Shown here: one piece after another, positions 22,030-33,897 of the stretch
Numbering within the stretch: position 1 is the stretch's first letter
Layout: the number at the start of each line of letters is the position of its first letter
Assembly: GCA_039881045.1 (NCBI GenBank)
Contig: JAYWVB010000093.1
Location: 1 to 64,000 of the forward strand
DNA length: 64,000 nt
Source: Chaetomium olivaceum
Lineage: Eukaryota; Ascomycota; Sordariomycetes; Sordariales; Chaetomiaceae
Direction of reading: 5' to 3'
Notes under the pieces: model-generated
What the model saw: only the letters and a program-made list of their open reading frames with translations
The model's database searches: none
Told to the model about the DNA's origin: nothing
Translations under genes and position numbers: made by a program

Positions 22030-24679
22030 ATGGCGACCCAACTCCCCCCCAACATCGACCTCGCCGCCATCCCCTCCTCCGCCGCCCTCTTCTCCTCCTC
22101 CTCCACCCCCTCCAGCAACCACCACACCCACAACCACCACTCCCCCCACCAACCACAACCACCACACCCTCCATACCACCTCCCACCCCATCCCCCGCAC
22201 CACCACCACCACCACCGCACACCCCAACAGTAGCCTACACCCTCCCGCAGATCCGCGCCATCCACTCGGCCCTGCAGTCCCAAGCCGCCGACGCCGCCAG
22301 CCGGCTGCGCACACAGGTCGGCGGGTCCTACCGCGAGCTGCTCGGCACGGCTGACACGATAGTCGCCATGCGCGCGGACATGGATAAGGTGTTGCTGGGC
22401 CTGGGGGGGATGGGGGCGCGGTGTGGGAGGGGGGTTGTGGGTGGGAAGGTGGCGGGGTTGAAAACCTTTGTTGAAGAGCATGATGGGGATGATGGAGGGG
22501 GTGGGGTGAGAAGGGGAGGGTGGCGAGGGGGAGGTTGTTGGAGGGGGTTTTGCTGGGGTTGAGGGAGGGGTTGGGGTTGGGGTCGGGGAGGAGAAAGGGG
22601 GAGGGGAGGGGGAAGGGTGTGGAGGGGAAAGCGCAGACTCAGACTCAGAGTCAGAGTCAGACTCGGGAAGGGAGAGGGGAGAGGTTGGTGTTGGGGGCGA
22701 GGTTGTATGTGCTGGGGAGGTTGTTGGTCAAGAGTTTGGGCGCTGTTGAGCCGGGGAAGGATGGGAAGGTGGAGGCGGCGAGGAAGAGTTTGGAGGGTGT
22801 GCATCGGGGGCGGTTGACGAGGAGTATTGATGCGGTGTTGCGGACGGGGAGCGACAAACCTATGAAACAGGGGGACGTGCTCAGGGCGCTGGTGGCGTAC
22901 AGTCTGGCGACGAGCTCCGGCGCGAGGGATATTCTGGCGCACTTTTTGCGAGTGAGGGCTGAGGCGATTGCTGTGGCGCTGGAGCTTGACGGGGAGGAGA
23001 GGGCGGCAAGAAACCCGAAAGAGGTCCTCAAGGCTTTGGGGCTGTACACCAAGACGCTGCTGGACGTGCAAACGTTGGCCCCGCATAAGCTCACCGAGGC
23101 GCTGGTTGCGCTGACCCAGAGCCGGTTGCTGGAAAACGCAGCGTTGAAAGAGATGGAGGGGCTGAGGCTGGATGTCTACAAGAGGTGGTGCGGCGACGAG
23201 ATTCAGTTTTACACGCCCTTCATCCGCCATGACGATCTGGATGGGGGACAGGCCAGGACGATGCTTTCAAACTGGGCAAAGAAGGGAGCTGAGATCCTTC
23301 TTCAGGGTCTCGAGAAGACGCTGGAGAGCATGACCGAGTTTAAGGCCATCGTAGAGCTGCGCACGAGCATCCTGAAGCTGTGGATCGCCGAGGGCGGTAA
23401 GGCGCGCGGCTTCGACCCGTCCGAGATGCTCGACCAGCTCCGTGACACCATCAATAAGCACATGCTGCGGGTCCTCGAAACCAAGGTCTCTAAGCTACGC
23501 CTCGTCGGGTCTGAAGTGGCGGCCGCCGTCGACACCTGGCGCGAGGGCATAACCGACAGGCACCAGAGCCTCTGGGACGTCCGCTCGTTCGACACGGGAC
23601 TTTCCAACGGCGCCGCCCAGTTCACGCAGGACGTCATCGCGCGGCTGTACGGCAAAAGCGACGCCGTATCCAAGGCGGACAGCAGTTACAACAGCTGGTT
23701 CCACGTTATCGACGATGTGGCCCAGGTGGTGGACCAATTGAAGCGGCAGCGGTGGGACAATGATATCGAGGAGATTGAGGACGAAGAGACCATTGAGGAA
23801 CGCCAAAAACTGCTGTCCAAGGACGACCCTCTGGCACTAAACGAGCATCTAAACCGCCTGTTGATTGATGCATTCAAACGACTCGACGACCAGCTCACGA
23901 CCCTGTGGGCCTCGCAAAAGGACGGCCCGAACAATGGCGCAGTTGCCATGTACTTTGCCCGGCTTCTCAGGGGCATCCGCGCGAGACTGCCAGAACTGGA
24001 GGCGATCAAGGGCTTTGGCTTGGCTTCGGTGCCCTCACTTCACGAGGCGATAGTCAAAGCGGTGATCATCTCGCCGCTCGACCAGTTTGCCACCGGTGCG
24101 TTGGCACGCAAGTCGGTCGTTGGCCGGAGCCTTTGGGAAGGGGAGCCGGCCCTCCCGGCGTCGCCATCCCCGGGTGCTTTTAAGTTCCTGAGGACTTTGG
24201 CCGCGGCAATGGGCGATGCGGGCGGAGACTTGTGGAGTCCCACGGCTGTCGGTGTGCTGAAGCGCCAGCTGAGCAAGCAGCTGTCTGCGGCCTGGCTGGA
24301 GGCGCTTGGCGCGTTGGACGAGGTAGAAGAGAAAGAAGCAAATGACGATGTGCAGGAGGATGCAAACGAAGGTGCAGAGACCGAGGCTAAAGATCCAGCG
24401 GAGGAAGACGCGGGTCAAAAGACCGAGGCGGATGAGCCAGCCAAGGAGGATCCAGACCAAAAGGTCAAAGCCAACACCGAGAAGCAAGATCTGCTTGTGC
24501 AATGGCTTCTGGACATCTCCTACCTCGGGCTTTTCCTGGGAACCCAAGACATTTTGAGAGAGCTGGAGGAGACGGTATCAAAGGAATCCGGCCTCGAGAC
24601 TGCTACAAGGGAGAGACTGGCAAAGACATCACAGGACTACTTTAAGAAGACAAGCCTACTGTTTGGCTTGTTGACATGA
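22030..24679 (+). CDS. COG1: conserved oligomeric Golgi complex subunit 1 (two apparent frameshifts)
   Basis: Component of the COG tether that captures vesicles recycling within the Golgi. The N-terminal Vps51/COG1 signature is clear (TLPQIRAIHSALQSQ ... GGSYRELLGTADTIVAMR), followed by a long helical body ending LAKTSQDYFKKTSLLFGLLT. An acidic insert (EEDAGQKTEADEPAKED) lies near 24370-24480. The start at 22030 gives MATQLPPNIDLAAIPSS, then His/Pro/Thr low complexity. The frame changes twice: between 22040 and 22240 (no GT dinucleotide there, so no intron can explain it; C7 run near 22046) and at 22515-22521 (one G missing). Both have one-base-deletion polarity. The remaining 2.1 kb are open. 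I treat it as one functional gene in an imperfect sequence. Confidence 0.85.
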
Positions 24680-24756
24680 TACCCAAACCAGCATCTCGCA
24701 ATGGAAGCTCTATCTCGCTATTACAATACAAGACACACAACATGATGACCCCCCCC

Positions 24757-25703
24757 CTACAACTTGTGCTTCTTCTCCCCCGTCGCTATCTGTCTAAACA
24801 TCTCCTGCGGCACGCCACTGACAAACCTATCCAGCCCCGCAAACACCTCCCTCACATTCTGCACATCCATCACATCCCTCTCCGGCTTCCTAATCAACTT
24901 CTTAATCCCCAACAAACTCTCCCCAACCAAATGCGACCCCAACCGCTCCTCAATCTCGTGCAGCACCAGCCCCCGGAACTTGTCACTCTCCCCCTTCCCA
25001 CACCCCTCCATCACCTTATTCACAAACCCGCACCCCACCAACTCCTCACAACTAATCCGCTTACTCATAATCAACGCCTCATTCGCCTTCCCAATCCCCA
25101 GCCGCTGCACCAGCGCCCGCGACGCCGCGCCCTCGGTCACCAGGCCCAAAGAGCTGAAGGGCGTGAGCAGAAAGGCGTGCGGCACGGCGTACACAAAGTC
25201 GGCGAAGGCGACGAGCGCCGCGGATAAGCCGACTACGGGCCCGTTGAGCCCGACGACCAGGATCTTGGGGTGCGTGTAGAAGGCTTGGGTGAGGTTCAGG
25301 TTGAAGGCGACGAAGGATTGGAGCCAGTGCTGGTGGACGGATGGGGGGCGGCTGGTGGTGATGTCGTCGGTTGGGGCTTGCGAGGGCGTGCGCGAGATGG
25401 AGACGTCCGCGCCGCGGGGGGGTGGGTGGCTGGGTTAGTGATAGTGCTAGATATGTGATGGTGCTAGGTATGTGATGTGATGTGTGGATGGGTAAGGGTG
25501 GAGGGGGGAGGGACCTACGCGGAGAAGTAGCGGCCCTTGCCGATGAGCAGGGTGATGAAGACCTCGTCATGGGTGGCAACCTCGCGCATGGCCTGGGCGA
25601 GGTCGTAGTACCCGGGCTGGCTGAGGGCGTTCAGCTTCTTGTCATTGTCTATGCTTATGATGGCGACACGGCCCTGGTACTCGACTCTGATGGGGGAAGC
25701 CAT
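24757..25703 (-). CDS. ECI1: peroxisomal delta3,delta2-enoyl-CoA isomerase
   Basis: Crotonase-fold enzyme that moves 3-enoyl-CoA double bonds to position 2 so unsaturated fatty acids can enter beta-oxidation. Exon 1 is 25703-25519 (MASPIRVEYQGRVAIISIDN; ends GKGRYFSA) and exon 2 is 25429-24757, with intron 25430-25518 (gtaggt...taacccag) keeping frame into GADVSISR. The catalytic-Glu region typical of fungal Eci1 is present (SSLGLVTEGAASRAL). The protein ends KKHKL; HKL is a PTS1-type ending like those of yeast Eci1/Dci1, so peroxisomal import is expected. Two CCTCGG boxes lie 230-290 bp upstream. It is convergent with COG1, 77 bp apart. Confidence 0.88.
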
Positions 25704-25933
25704 TGTGTGAGACGGGAGAGACGTAGACTAGGTGAGATTGTTCTTTTGTTTGTTTCTTACGAAATCATCAAAATAAAGAGAGTGGATGAAATAAGACCGC
25801 TTAAATGAGGTCAGGATATGCACAGTGAGCGTTGATTTGACATGAAATGAAAGACTCGCGAATTCGAGATGTAAGCCGATCTTGTATTCTTGTATACAAA
25901 CAAGGTCATCCTTCCCCATCCGTGCCATCCTGC

Positions 25934-25994
25934 CCTCGGCTACGGTTTGCCAGAAAGGGGCAATGAATGGAACCCACTGTTCGGCAGACCTCGG
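25934..25994. promoter_or_regulatory. two CCTCGG boxes upstream of the ECI1-like gene
   Basis: CCTCGG occurs at 25934-25939 and 25989-25994, about 231 and 286 bp upstream of the ECI1-like start codon. CCTCGG is the known core recognised by the FarA/FarB regulators of fatty-acid catabolism in Aspergillus. A pair within 60 bp ahead of a beta-oxidation gene is suggestive; binding here is inferred. Confidence 0.5.
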
Positions 25995-26060
25995 CTCCCC
26001 CGCATCGGTTTTAGCGGCCTGCCTGAGCCCACGAACAGGGGTCGAAGAGGTCCCGTCGGG

Positions 26061-26078
26061 GTACGGAATACACCGTAC
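26061..26078. promoter_or_regulatory. CGG-N6-CCG inverted repeat
   Basis: GTACGG-AATACA-CCGTAC is a perfect 6-bp inverted repeat holding CGG-N6-CCG, the spacing used by Ppr1/UaY-type Zn2Cys6 dimers. It is 360 bp upstream of the ECI1-like start. It may be chance. Confidence 0.3.
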
Positions 26079-27030
26079 GAGACAAAACCCCACGGCCATG
26101 GAGGTTGCACAGGCCCCCCGAAATGGATCTCTTTGGCGAACCAGCCTGAACTACGAAGTCTGTACGTCCAGTGGTCGACCAGGCGGAAGGCGGAGGAGCA
26201 GATGAACCTAGACATTTTCTTTTCTTTAAGCTTTACTTCAAATATTGTGTTTTCATCACCAAATGATAACCAAGATGGAGCCTATCAGTACATTACAGAC
26301 CATTACTAATCCCACCATGAACACCATGTCTCTACAGCTTGTTGGCTTGTATTTAACATCGCCCCTTCCAGCTTGGGACAACCGATGCTTGGTATATCCT
26401 CTCGCAGAAGAAGGTGCATCTTATCATTTAAATCTGGTTCAGTCAAGTCAGTAGTTCAATCGACTCCAAGCACATCTGGAGGATTACTACGCTCTCTTTT
26501 CAAGTTCGCTTCAAACAAAGATGGCCAGCTATTCTTTTGTGCGGGCAGGCAATCAATCTTGATATTGAATCAGAAGAAAGAAAGACGAAAGACCCTTGAG
26601 TCCCGATGACCGAATGTTTAGGTGTTCTATAGGTAGCAGACGCCATGAGTGCAGTGGCCTGTGGAACAACTAATATCCACTTCATCACATCGTACGACAT
26701 AGCAGGTGGGCAGAGGCCGTAGAGGCTATCGGTGCGTTCCAAAGGCAGAGAGACCGGATGGTAAAGACTAAGCGAAACTTGCCGAAATAACAGCATCTCA
26801 ACATTGCAAAGCGTGGTCATTCTGCCCCCCGAAGAGTTTTAGAGAAAAAAAAAAGAAGGCCGCTCTGGCAGGTGAGCTGGCGTACAGCGTCCTTACCAGC
26901 GAGTATATCTTCTTTTCCCTCCTCGCGTGGGCTCTCTGAGAACGAAATCAAGTGCGTGACGCACAGTTTGTAAACAGTGCACGAAGGGGGGGTTTGTGAA
27001 AGAAGTCTTCAATAGGCTCTCAAGAATCCC

Positions 27031-29663
27031 CTACAGTAGCTCTTGGGATTCAAGAAGCTGTATGATACGATGTCCACAAACGGGATTGTCCTGCGCCGCC
27101 TTCACGGCCTCACCAGAGATTGCCAGGCCCTTCCTCCCTCGCTTCTTAAGGAAGAGTTGCATAATATAATATCCGTCTCCTCTATTCCCTGCTGCGGCCT
27201 TGACCGCGTTTTCAGATACGACCAGGTCCCCGTCTCGCCTGAAGAGAAGCTGCATGATATGATGACCATCCGTGTTTCCCGCTGCTTCAACTACCGCCTC
27301 TTCTGATGGTCGTAGACTCCCTCGTTGCTGGAAGAGAAGCTGCATGATTTGATATCCGTATCTAGTGCTAGCCGCCGCTGCCTTGACCACGTGCCCAGAG
27401 ATTGGGAGGTCATCTCTTCGCTGTTCAAAGAGAAGCTTCATGATCTTATATCCTTCCCCATCGTTTTCTGCGGCTGCCACGGCCACTCTTTCCGAGATTA
27501 CAAGCTCTCGCCCCCGTTGTTCAAAGAGAAGCTTCATGATCTTCCATGTTTTATAGTTTCTTGCAGCTGCCACGACCACTCTTTCCGAGATTGTAAGCTC
27601 TCGCCCCCGTTGTTTAAAGAGAAGCTTCATGATCTTATATCCTTCCCCATCCTTTTCTGCGGCTGCCACGGCCACTGCTTCCGAGATTATAAGCTCTCGC
27701 CCCCGTTGTTTAAAGAGAAGCTTCATGATCTTATATCCTTCCCCACGGTTTTCTGCGGCTGCCACCAGTATATGTTCCGAGACCGGCAGGCGTTTTCCTC
27801 GCTTTTCGAAGAGTAGCTGGAAGATCATGTGCCCCATTTCAGAGTTTGCCACCGCCGCTCCAACTACCTTTTCCGTTATGGGGAGCTTGGCCCCGCGTTT
27901 CTCAAAGAGAAATCGTAAGACTTCGTCCGGCTCCCCCATGCCACATCCGACGACGGCCTGTACCACTAGTTCGGAGATGGGGACTTTAGGTCCACATTGC
28001 TCAATGAGGCGTTTCCAAGCCAGAATCATGCTGCCATTGGAATCGAGGGAGCGAACAGAGCAATCTTCCAGCAGCGCTGTTGTGTCGTTTAATCTCTTTC
28101 TCTCCTCCATGGGCTCCTCGTGGTATTCGGGTGTCACATCAAGCAGTTCTGCCGATTCTTCTACACCATCCCAGTCATTCGACGAGGTCCCCGGAGGGAT
28201 TGTGAATGTGAGAGCTATATTGCAGAAATGATCCTCCAGCGAACCAGATTGTCGATCCAATTCCCCATCCCGTTTCCCGGCTGCTTCGCTTGGTACGGAC
28301 AGTGCCGTGGTTTTGATAGTTGTAAAGTGGTCCTGGCACAGTCGAACGATGCTTGGCTTTGCCGCACCCTGAACATGGCATACAATATCACCCTCCTGAA
28401 CGGACTCGGCGAAAGGTGGGAATGTCCAATCCCATCCATGCTTGCGGTATCTGGGGTTGCCATATCTCTTCTCGCTGTATCCGAGTGACTGCGCGGCCGT
28501 CGTGCACTGGACTCGAACGTGCACTTGGCCGTCTTTATGCTTGTCCTGGTCAACCGCCATGATTTGTCCCAAGAACAGACACTTTCCCGTGATGACTGCC
28601 ATATGGCTGTCCGGCCACGTCTTCACCGTGCATAACGGGCCAAAAGTATGCGCAGTAGCCCTCCGGAGAACTTCATGCCACGGCAGGTCATAATCCGGCT
28701 GTAATGCGGGCGCATCGAGGCCCTCCGTACTGAGGCCCAGCAACGCATATATTCTGTCATGCTGGAGAGCAGCCCGGGATGAGCGATACATATCCAACAA
28801 CTGGCCCATGGAGAATACGCCTCGCAAATCGAGTTTATATTTCGGTCGATAGGGTGCATCACGGATCAGCTGCACGACGGGGTTGACGACGGCCTGTAAG
28901 TCAACCGAGAGCTCCAGCCCAGCGAGACCCTCACAGAACACGTGCCCGTCTATCTGGACTGATCCACACATGACGACCACAGACCGGGCAACGCCCACTT
29001 CCTGGAGTATCTAGACGGACCGTTCACGCAGGTTAGTGTTGTTGCATCGCAACCTTCATGAGATGCAGGTGGGGCAAACAAACACGCTTACCCACACGCG
29101 GCGAAACCAATCCCTCCGCAACAGCATATCACACCTATCATACTCCACCCCAACACACTCAGGGGTCAGTTCCTCCCCACGGACCGCCGCCTGCGCCCTT
29201 GCCTGCGCCAGAAGCTGAATATGCCGCAGCGCTTCGTCACCACCATCCAACGGCGGGCCTAGCCAGACGATGACGCGCGCCGCCTGCGCGTAGATGGTGC
29301 GCATGAGCGGGATCTGCTTCTCCTTCTCCTTGCCATCCGCCTGGTTGATGCAGGGGCGTCGACCCATAACACCCGCTCCAGCTGCCGGTCCCGGAGACTG
29401 CAGAGGGCCGCGTGGAGGTTGCCCGTCACGGAGAAGGCGTGGCCGTTGAGCGTGATGGGCTGGGACGGTAGGTCGCTGTCCCAGACGTACGACAGGGCTT
29501 CGTAGATGTGCTGCTTCCCCCCGGATGGTTCGGAGAGGTCGTAGTCGATTAGCTCGCATTGTATTGGGGTGTTGCTGCTGTGTTCTCGCTGTGGTAGCAG
29601 CCGAACCATGCGGGTTGTGTGAGGTGCCAGCGGAAGATAACAGCGGGGCTGTGGAATAGACAT
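27031..29663 (-). CDS. HET-domain protein with ~32-aa tandem repeats (apparent frameshift)
   Basis: Heterokaryon-incompatibility type protein. The HET domain is visible: YEALSYVWDSDLPSQPI, LERVLWVDA, then in another frame CINQADGKEKEKQIPLMRTIY and VIVWLGP. The break is one missing base at the C4 run 29353-29356 (minus strand), exactly inside the conserved VDAxCINQ motif. Intron 29011-29091 joins DWFRRVW to ILQEVGVARSVVVMCG. The C-terminus (27035-28010) is about ten repeats of about 32 residues, pattern ISExVxxAAxxxxxGYxIMxLLFxxRGRxL, resembling repeats in fungal HET/NLR-type proteins. Such proteins act in non-self recognition and cell death. Start 29663 (MSIPQPR) was chosen; 29726 is in frame. 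With the single base restored in concept the gene would be intact, so decay is not shown. Confidence 0.8.
27035..28010 (-). repeat. ~96-bp coding tandem repeats of the HET gene
   Basis: About ten units. The central ones (about 27410-27800) are near-identical in DNA: the block around GCTTCATGATCTTATATCC recurs with only a few substitutions, while the outer units have diverged. High identity in the centre suggests recent unit exchange or duplication. Confidence 0.75.
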
Positions 29664-30880
29664 CTTGGGCCTAGACGTTGAGCGGTGCTTTTGGTTTGGA
29701 CCGAAGAGAGGCTTTCCACTTTTCAAGGCTCTGTAACATGTATGTTGAAAGTACTCCGTACAGGGTTGATCGGGACGTCAATTTCCAAGGAGGGGGTTAG
29801 AAGTCTGGGGAATGAATTGATGCCCGACAGATAAAGCTCAACTGGGCGTTCCTAGCTATTTAACCACCACCACCTTTGGCAGAGCCCGATAGGCGCAAGG
29901 CTGTGCAAGTACCTATGGGTAGCACAACTAAGCAAAGCCAGTGAGTGAACCGACAGAGTATCCTGTCGCGAAATTCCAGATCTTTGAATGGCCGACAAAC
30001 ACAGACTCCCAGTTCTTCGTCTAGGGGCTGGACTTTATTTGATTCATATTTTCGTAAATGATAAATTTCGATCGTGTGTTTCCGCTTCGTCATAAATTCC
30101 CCATATCATTTTTCTTTTAAAAAGAACCGCTTTCGCATATATGAGTAGTTGATGGGAGAGATGCAAGTCGCACCTTTCCGCGTCGACATGGCACTTGGCG
30201 CCCCGCGAGCCGGGGTCTCTTTCCACGCAGTTTGATCCCCGCGCCCCCTACCCTTGCGCGGGTCTGTGGGGGAGGGGCTGCCAAGGGACCCTTCGTCGCT
30301 ACTGAGTCCAACTGGTGCCTCCCATTCGATAAGTGGCGAAAAACGGGGAGAGGAGAGGGATGGGGATGGGGATTGTTAGGTATCCATGGATTATCTCTGT
30401 CATGGCTCTTAAAGGCGTGCGCAATACTCAGTGTGAGAACGGTACGGAAATGTTTTACATTGGAAAGGAAGAGGAAAAGAGAAAAGAGACGGAAATAACT
30501 AAACCGACGTTGTCCAAATTCTTTCCCTGTACCTTGTCTATGTCTTGAACTCGTGCCGCCACCTTTAGTGCACACCTAGGACGTCAACGACATCATACCA
30601 ACCTGTTGGATATCGTCCAACTACTCCGTACTGTGATGTAGTGAGCATCAAAGCCGTTCCTGGCCGGAGCAGGGCTATTCGGGCGGCAGCTGTGCCTATT
30701 GGCCAATTCGGACCACTTCCGAATTCCGATGTTCTATCAAGGGCGTTGGTGGAGCCATGCTTGGTGAAAGTGGGCTTGATTCCTTCGCATCGGTGAGCGC
30801 GGTTTATAAGACTCTCAAGTGTCGGTCGGGCTGGTCTCGAGATATACCATTCATCTTTACCTTCACATACTTCTTACGCC
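29664..30880. other. divergent promoter region, HET gene / MFS gene
   Basis: 1.2 kb between oppositely oriented genes. It contains two copies of TACTCCGTA (29752-29760 and 30622-30630). No gene seen. Confidence 0.45.
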
Positions 30881-32389
30881 ATGAGATCAGAAGGGGGGAC
30901 CACAACAGCCATCGAGCTGCAGAGCTCTGGCCACTCGCCGCGCACCGCCAGTCCGGAACGCCGAGCAGAGGATGGAAACGGCCAGGAGATGCCCAGTCTG
31001 CCCCCGGTAGACTCGGGAAAGGACGCCTACCTCTTTCTCGCCGCCTGCTTCATGATCGAGGCACTAGTATGGGGTACGAATTCTGAATCAGCACTTTCCG
31101 GGCTTCAGCTAACCCCCTACCCAGGCTTCAGCTACTGCTTCGGCGTCTTCCAAAACTACTACAGCACCCACGAACCCTTCATCGGCGCATCCAACCTACC
31201 CACCATCGGCACCTGCGCCATGGTACGCATCCTCTTCCCCCACCCATATCCTCACCCCATCTAACACCCCACCTCCCAGGGCATCATGTACCTCTCGACC
31301 CCCCTCGTAATGTGGTCCCACCGACGCTTCCCCCGCCAAGCGCGCTATTCCACCATCACCGGCCTACTGATCATGTGCCTGGCGCTGGCCCTCTCCTCCT
31401 TCTCCGCCACCGTCACGCACCTGATCATCACGCAGGGCGTGTTCTACGCCGTGGGCGGCTCCATCGCGTACGCCTCGTGCATCGTGTACCTGGAGCAGTG
31501 GTTCGTGGCGCGCCGCGGGCTGGCGTTCGGCATCATGTGGTCGGCAACGGGCCTGTCGGGGGTCGTGCTGCCGCTGCTGCTGGAGTGGCTGCTGGCGACG
31601 CGGGGGTACCAGACGACGCTGCGCGTGTTTGCGTGCCTGGTGTTTGCGCTCACCGCGCCGCTGAGCTACTTTGTCCGGCCGCGGGTGCCCGTGGCCCAGG
31701 TGAATCGGGCGCGGCCGTTTTCGCTGCGGTTTGTGGTGCAGCGGCCGTTCGTGCTGTACCAGGTGTTTAATGTCGCCGAGGCGGTGGGGTTCTTTTTGCC
31801 GGGGATTTATCTGCCGTCGTATGCGCGCGCGGTGCTGGGGGCCAGTCCGGTGCCGTCGGTCGTGGCGATGATGTTGGTGAATGTGGCTAGCTGGGCGGGG
31901 TGTGTGGCTATGGGGTGGTTGATTGATCGGTTGGAGGTGACGAGGTGCTTGATGGTGTCGGCGGTGGGCGCGGCGGTGGGCACGTTTCTGCTGTGGGGTC
32001 TGTCGGTGAATCTGCCGGTGCTGTACGTGTTCTGCGTGGTATATGGTTTGTTTGCGGGGTCATACACGTCGGCGTGGCCGGGAGTGATGAATGAGATTAC
32101 CAAGGGGAGGCCGGCGGTACCAGAGGGCTCGGATGAGGGGGAGGACAACGGGACTGACCACGGGAAGTTGGCCGATCCGAGTATGGTGTTTGCCTTTTTG
32201 GCTATGGGTCGTGGGGTTGGGAACGTGATCTCGGGCCCCTTGAGCGAGGCCTTGGTCAAGGGGATGCCGTGGCAGGGGCAGGCGTTTGGCGGCTATGGGA
32301 GCGGCTATGGGGGGCTGATCGTCTTTACCGGTGCCTCTGCCTTCTTTGGCGGCGGGAGCTACTTGTGGAAGAAGCTAGGGTGGTTGTAG
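30881..32389 (+). CDS. MFS transporter, monocarboxylate-permease-like
   Basis: Membrane transporter of the major facilitator superfamily, closest by eye to the fungal monocarboxylate transporter (MCT/SLC16-like) group: an N-terminal cytosolic tail, DAYLFLAACFMIEALVWG as TM1, then GFSYCFGVFQNYYSTHEPF. Exons are 30881-31073, 31125-31222 and 31280-32389; introns are 51 and 57 nt and the joins keep frame. Eleven to twelve hydrophobic segments follow, with a central charged loop and an acidic loop (SDEGEDNGTDHGK) before the last pair. The first intron is a multiple of three and stop-free. The substrate cannot be read from sequence. No frameshift. Confidence 0.88.
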
Positions 32390-32618
32390 ACTGGCGAGGG
32401 TAGCACCCGGGGGGCAGCATGGGGCGTTATTAGAAAAAAGACGTGAGCTATATTTTTGGGTTGCCCCTTTTCCGTATATCCTGGGACCGACTCCTTATAT
32501 CTAAGACAACCGAGAAGTGAGGTTTTGAACCAATGGCTCGTGTTACATTACAAATATTCTGAAGACCTTTTTTTTCCCCAACGCCTTGCCCAAGCTCTTA
32601 ACTATTCCAAACACCCAG

Positions 32619-33897
32619 CTAGTACCCAGTATTGTTTCTTTGCAGTAAAGGTCGCGGATCCCAAGTGTCCGGACCCTCAATGCTTTCCTCCTCGTCTGTA
32701 CTTTCCTCGTCATCGATACTCTGGTCGTCCTCGGTCTTGCTGTACACAAAGAACTGTACGAATATGCCCATATCCAGCAGCAGCGTACCTGCGCTGCCCG
32801 CCAGCCATGAGAGGTTGACAAGAATGTACTGCCAAAAGATCTGCGCCGTCTCGCCGCGTTGGCATCCCTCGTCCCCTGCGCATTTGGGTTCAAACGCCAG
32901 GATGGAAAGCACATATGTCAGGTTGCCGAGACAGGCGAACAGGAAGAACAGCACCGACACGCCTTCGGTCGACTTACGGCGCCAGTTCAGCAGCAGCTGG
33001 GGCAGTCGAGAGCCCAGGTAGAGCACGGCGCAAAGCCACCCAAAGACCTGCCCCAGCGTGTTGAACTCGAGCGGATCCTGCTGGCCGCCGCTCGGCTTCC
33101 CATCGCCATCACCGTCGCCGCCGCGCCCGTACGTCCGGCTCAGCCACCACCCGGCAACACCCGCGGCGCACACCATAAAGACGGCCAGACTGTTGAAAGC
33201 GACCGCTTGCGTCCAGGTTGTCGGCAGGGGCGCGGGCGCCGTCTCGGGCTCCTCGCTCACAAACGGCACCGCCGGCGAGAGATGGGTCCAGGAACCCCTC
33301 CGTTCACGGTCCTCGATGGTGTAGTACGGCGACCGTTCCGGGTGGGCGGAAGACGCAGCATCTTCACCACGACCGCCGGTAAGTAACCCCGTCCGCTCAG
33401 TCGGCTCGCCAGCATGATAATGCCCGTTGCCGTTGCTGTTGCCGTTGCGCTTCGGTTTTGGTGGCGGTGATGCGGGTGGGGCAACGTCGTCCCGCAGGGT
33501 AAGCCCACGGTAATAGAAACACTGAACCATCAGCACGACGTCGGCAATGGTGTAGTAGATGGCGAGGATGAGCATGGTCGGCAGCACGCCCTGCAGCACG
33601 GCACCGAGGATGTTGAATACATCGCCGAGTAGCCAGACGACGACAAACTGGATCGAGAGGCCCTCGGCGCTGCCTCGGCGGAAGTTCTCGATGATCTGGG
33701 GCGAGAAGACGACGACCCAGCAGGCAATTGATATGGAGCTGTAGGCTATTTGTTAATACAAGGTGCTCTTGTCCGGGAGCGTGTGGGGAGGCGTGTCGTC
33801 AATGGGACAAAGAGTGCATGTTCGATAGTTATGCGTACCCGCAAATGCCCGAGATGGCCTCGACGTCGAGGTTCAGATTCTCGGTGGGCGGCGCCAT
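32619..33897 (-). CDS. PQ-loop vacuolar transporter (Ypq/PQLC2-like)
   Basis: Seven-helix PQ-loop protein; the family exports cationic amino acids from the vacuole or lysosome. Exon 1 is 33897-33839 (MAPPTENLNLDVEAISGICG) and exon 2 is 33738-32619; intron 33739-33838 has acceptor ctacag and restores GSISIACWVVVFSPQ. Both PQ motifs are present: SPQIIENFRR in the first repeat and SRLPQLLLNWRR in the second. A cytosolic loop of about 150 residues, Ser/Pro-rich, separates the two halves, and an acidic tail follows the last helix. Vacuolar location is inferred from the family. It is convergent with the MFS gene, 229 bp apart. Confidence 0.88.

Larger units (their letters stand above)
25704..27030. 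other. intergenic region between ECI1-like and HET genes
   Basis: Carries the ECI1-like promoter (25704 to about 26100) and the 3' region of the HET gene. No gene seen between them; the ORFs are short and unrelated to known families. Confidence 0.45.

Noticed and set aside
24757..25703. Possible frameshift in the ECI1-like gene at the C7 run
   Set aside because: Recounting the run shows that intron 25430-25518 keeps the frame; no break is needed.
32619..33897. Possible frameshift in the PQ-loop gene
   Set aside because: Using the acceptor ctacag at 33739 restores frame and the conserved GSISIACW.
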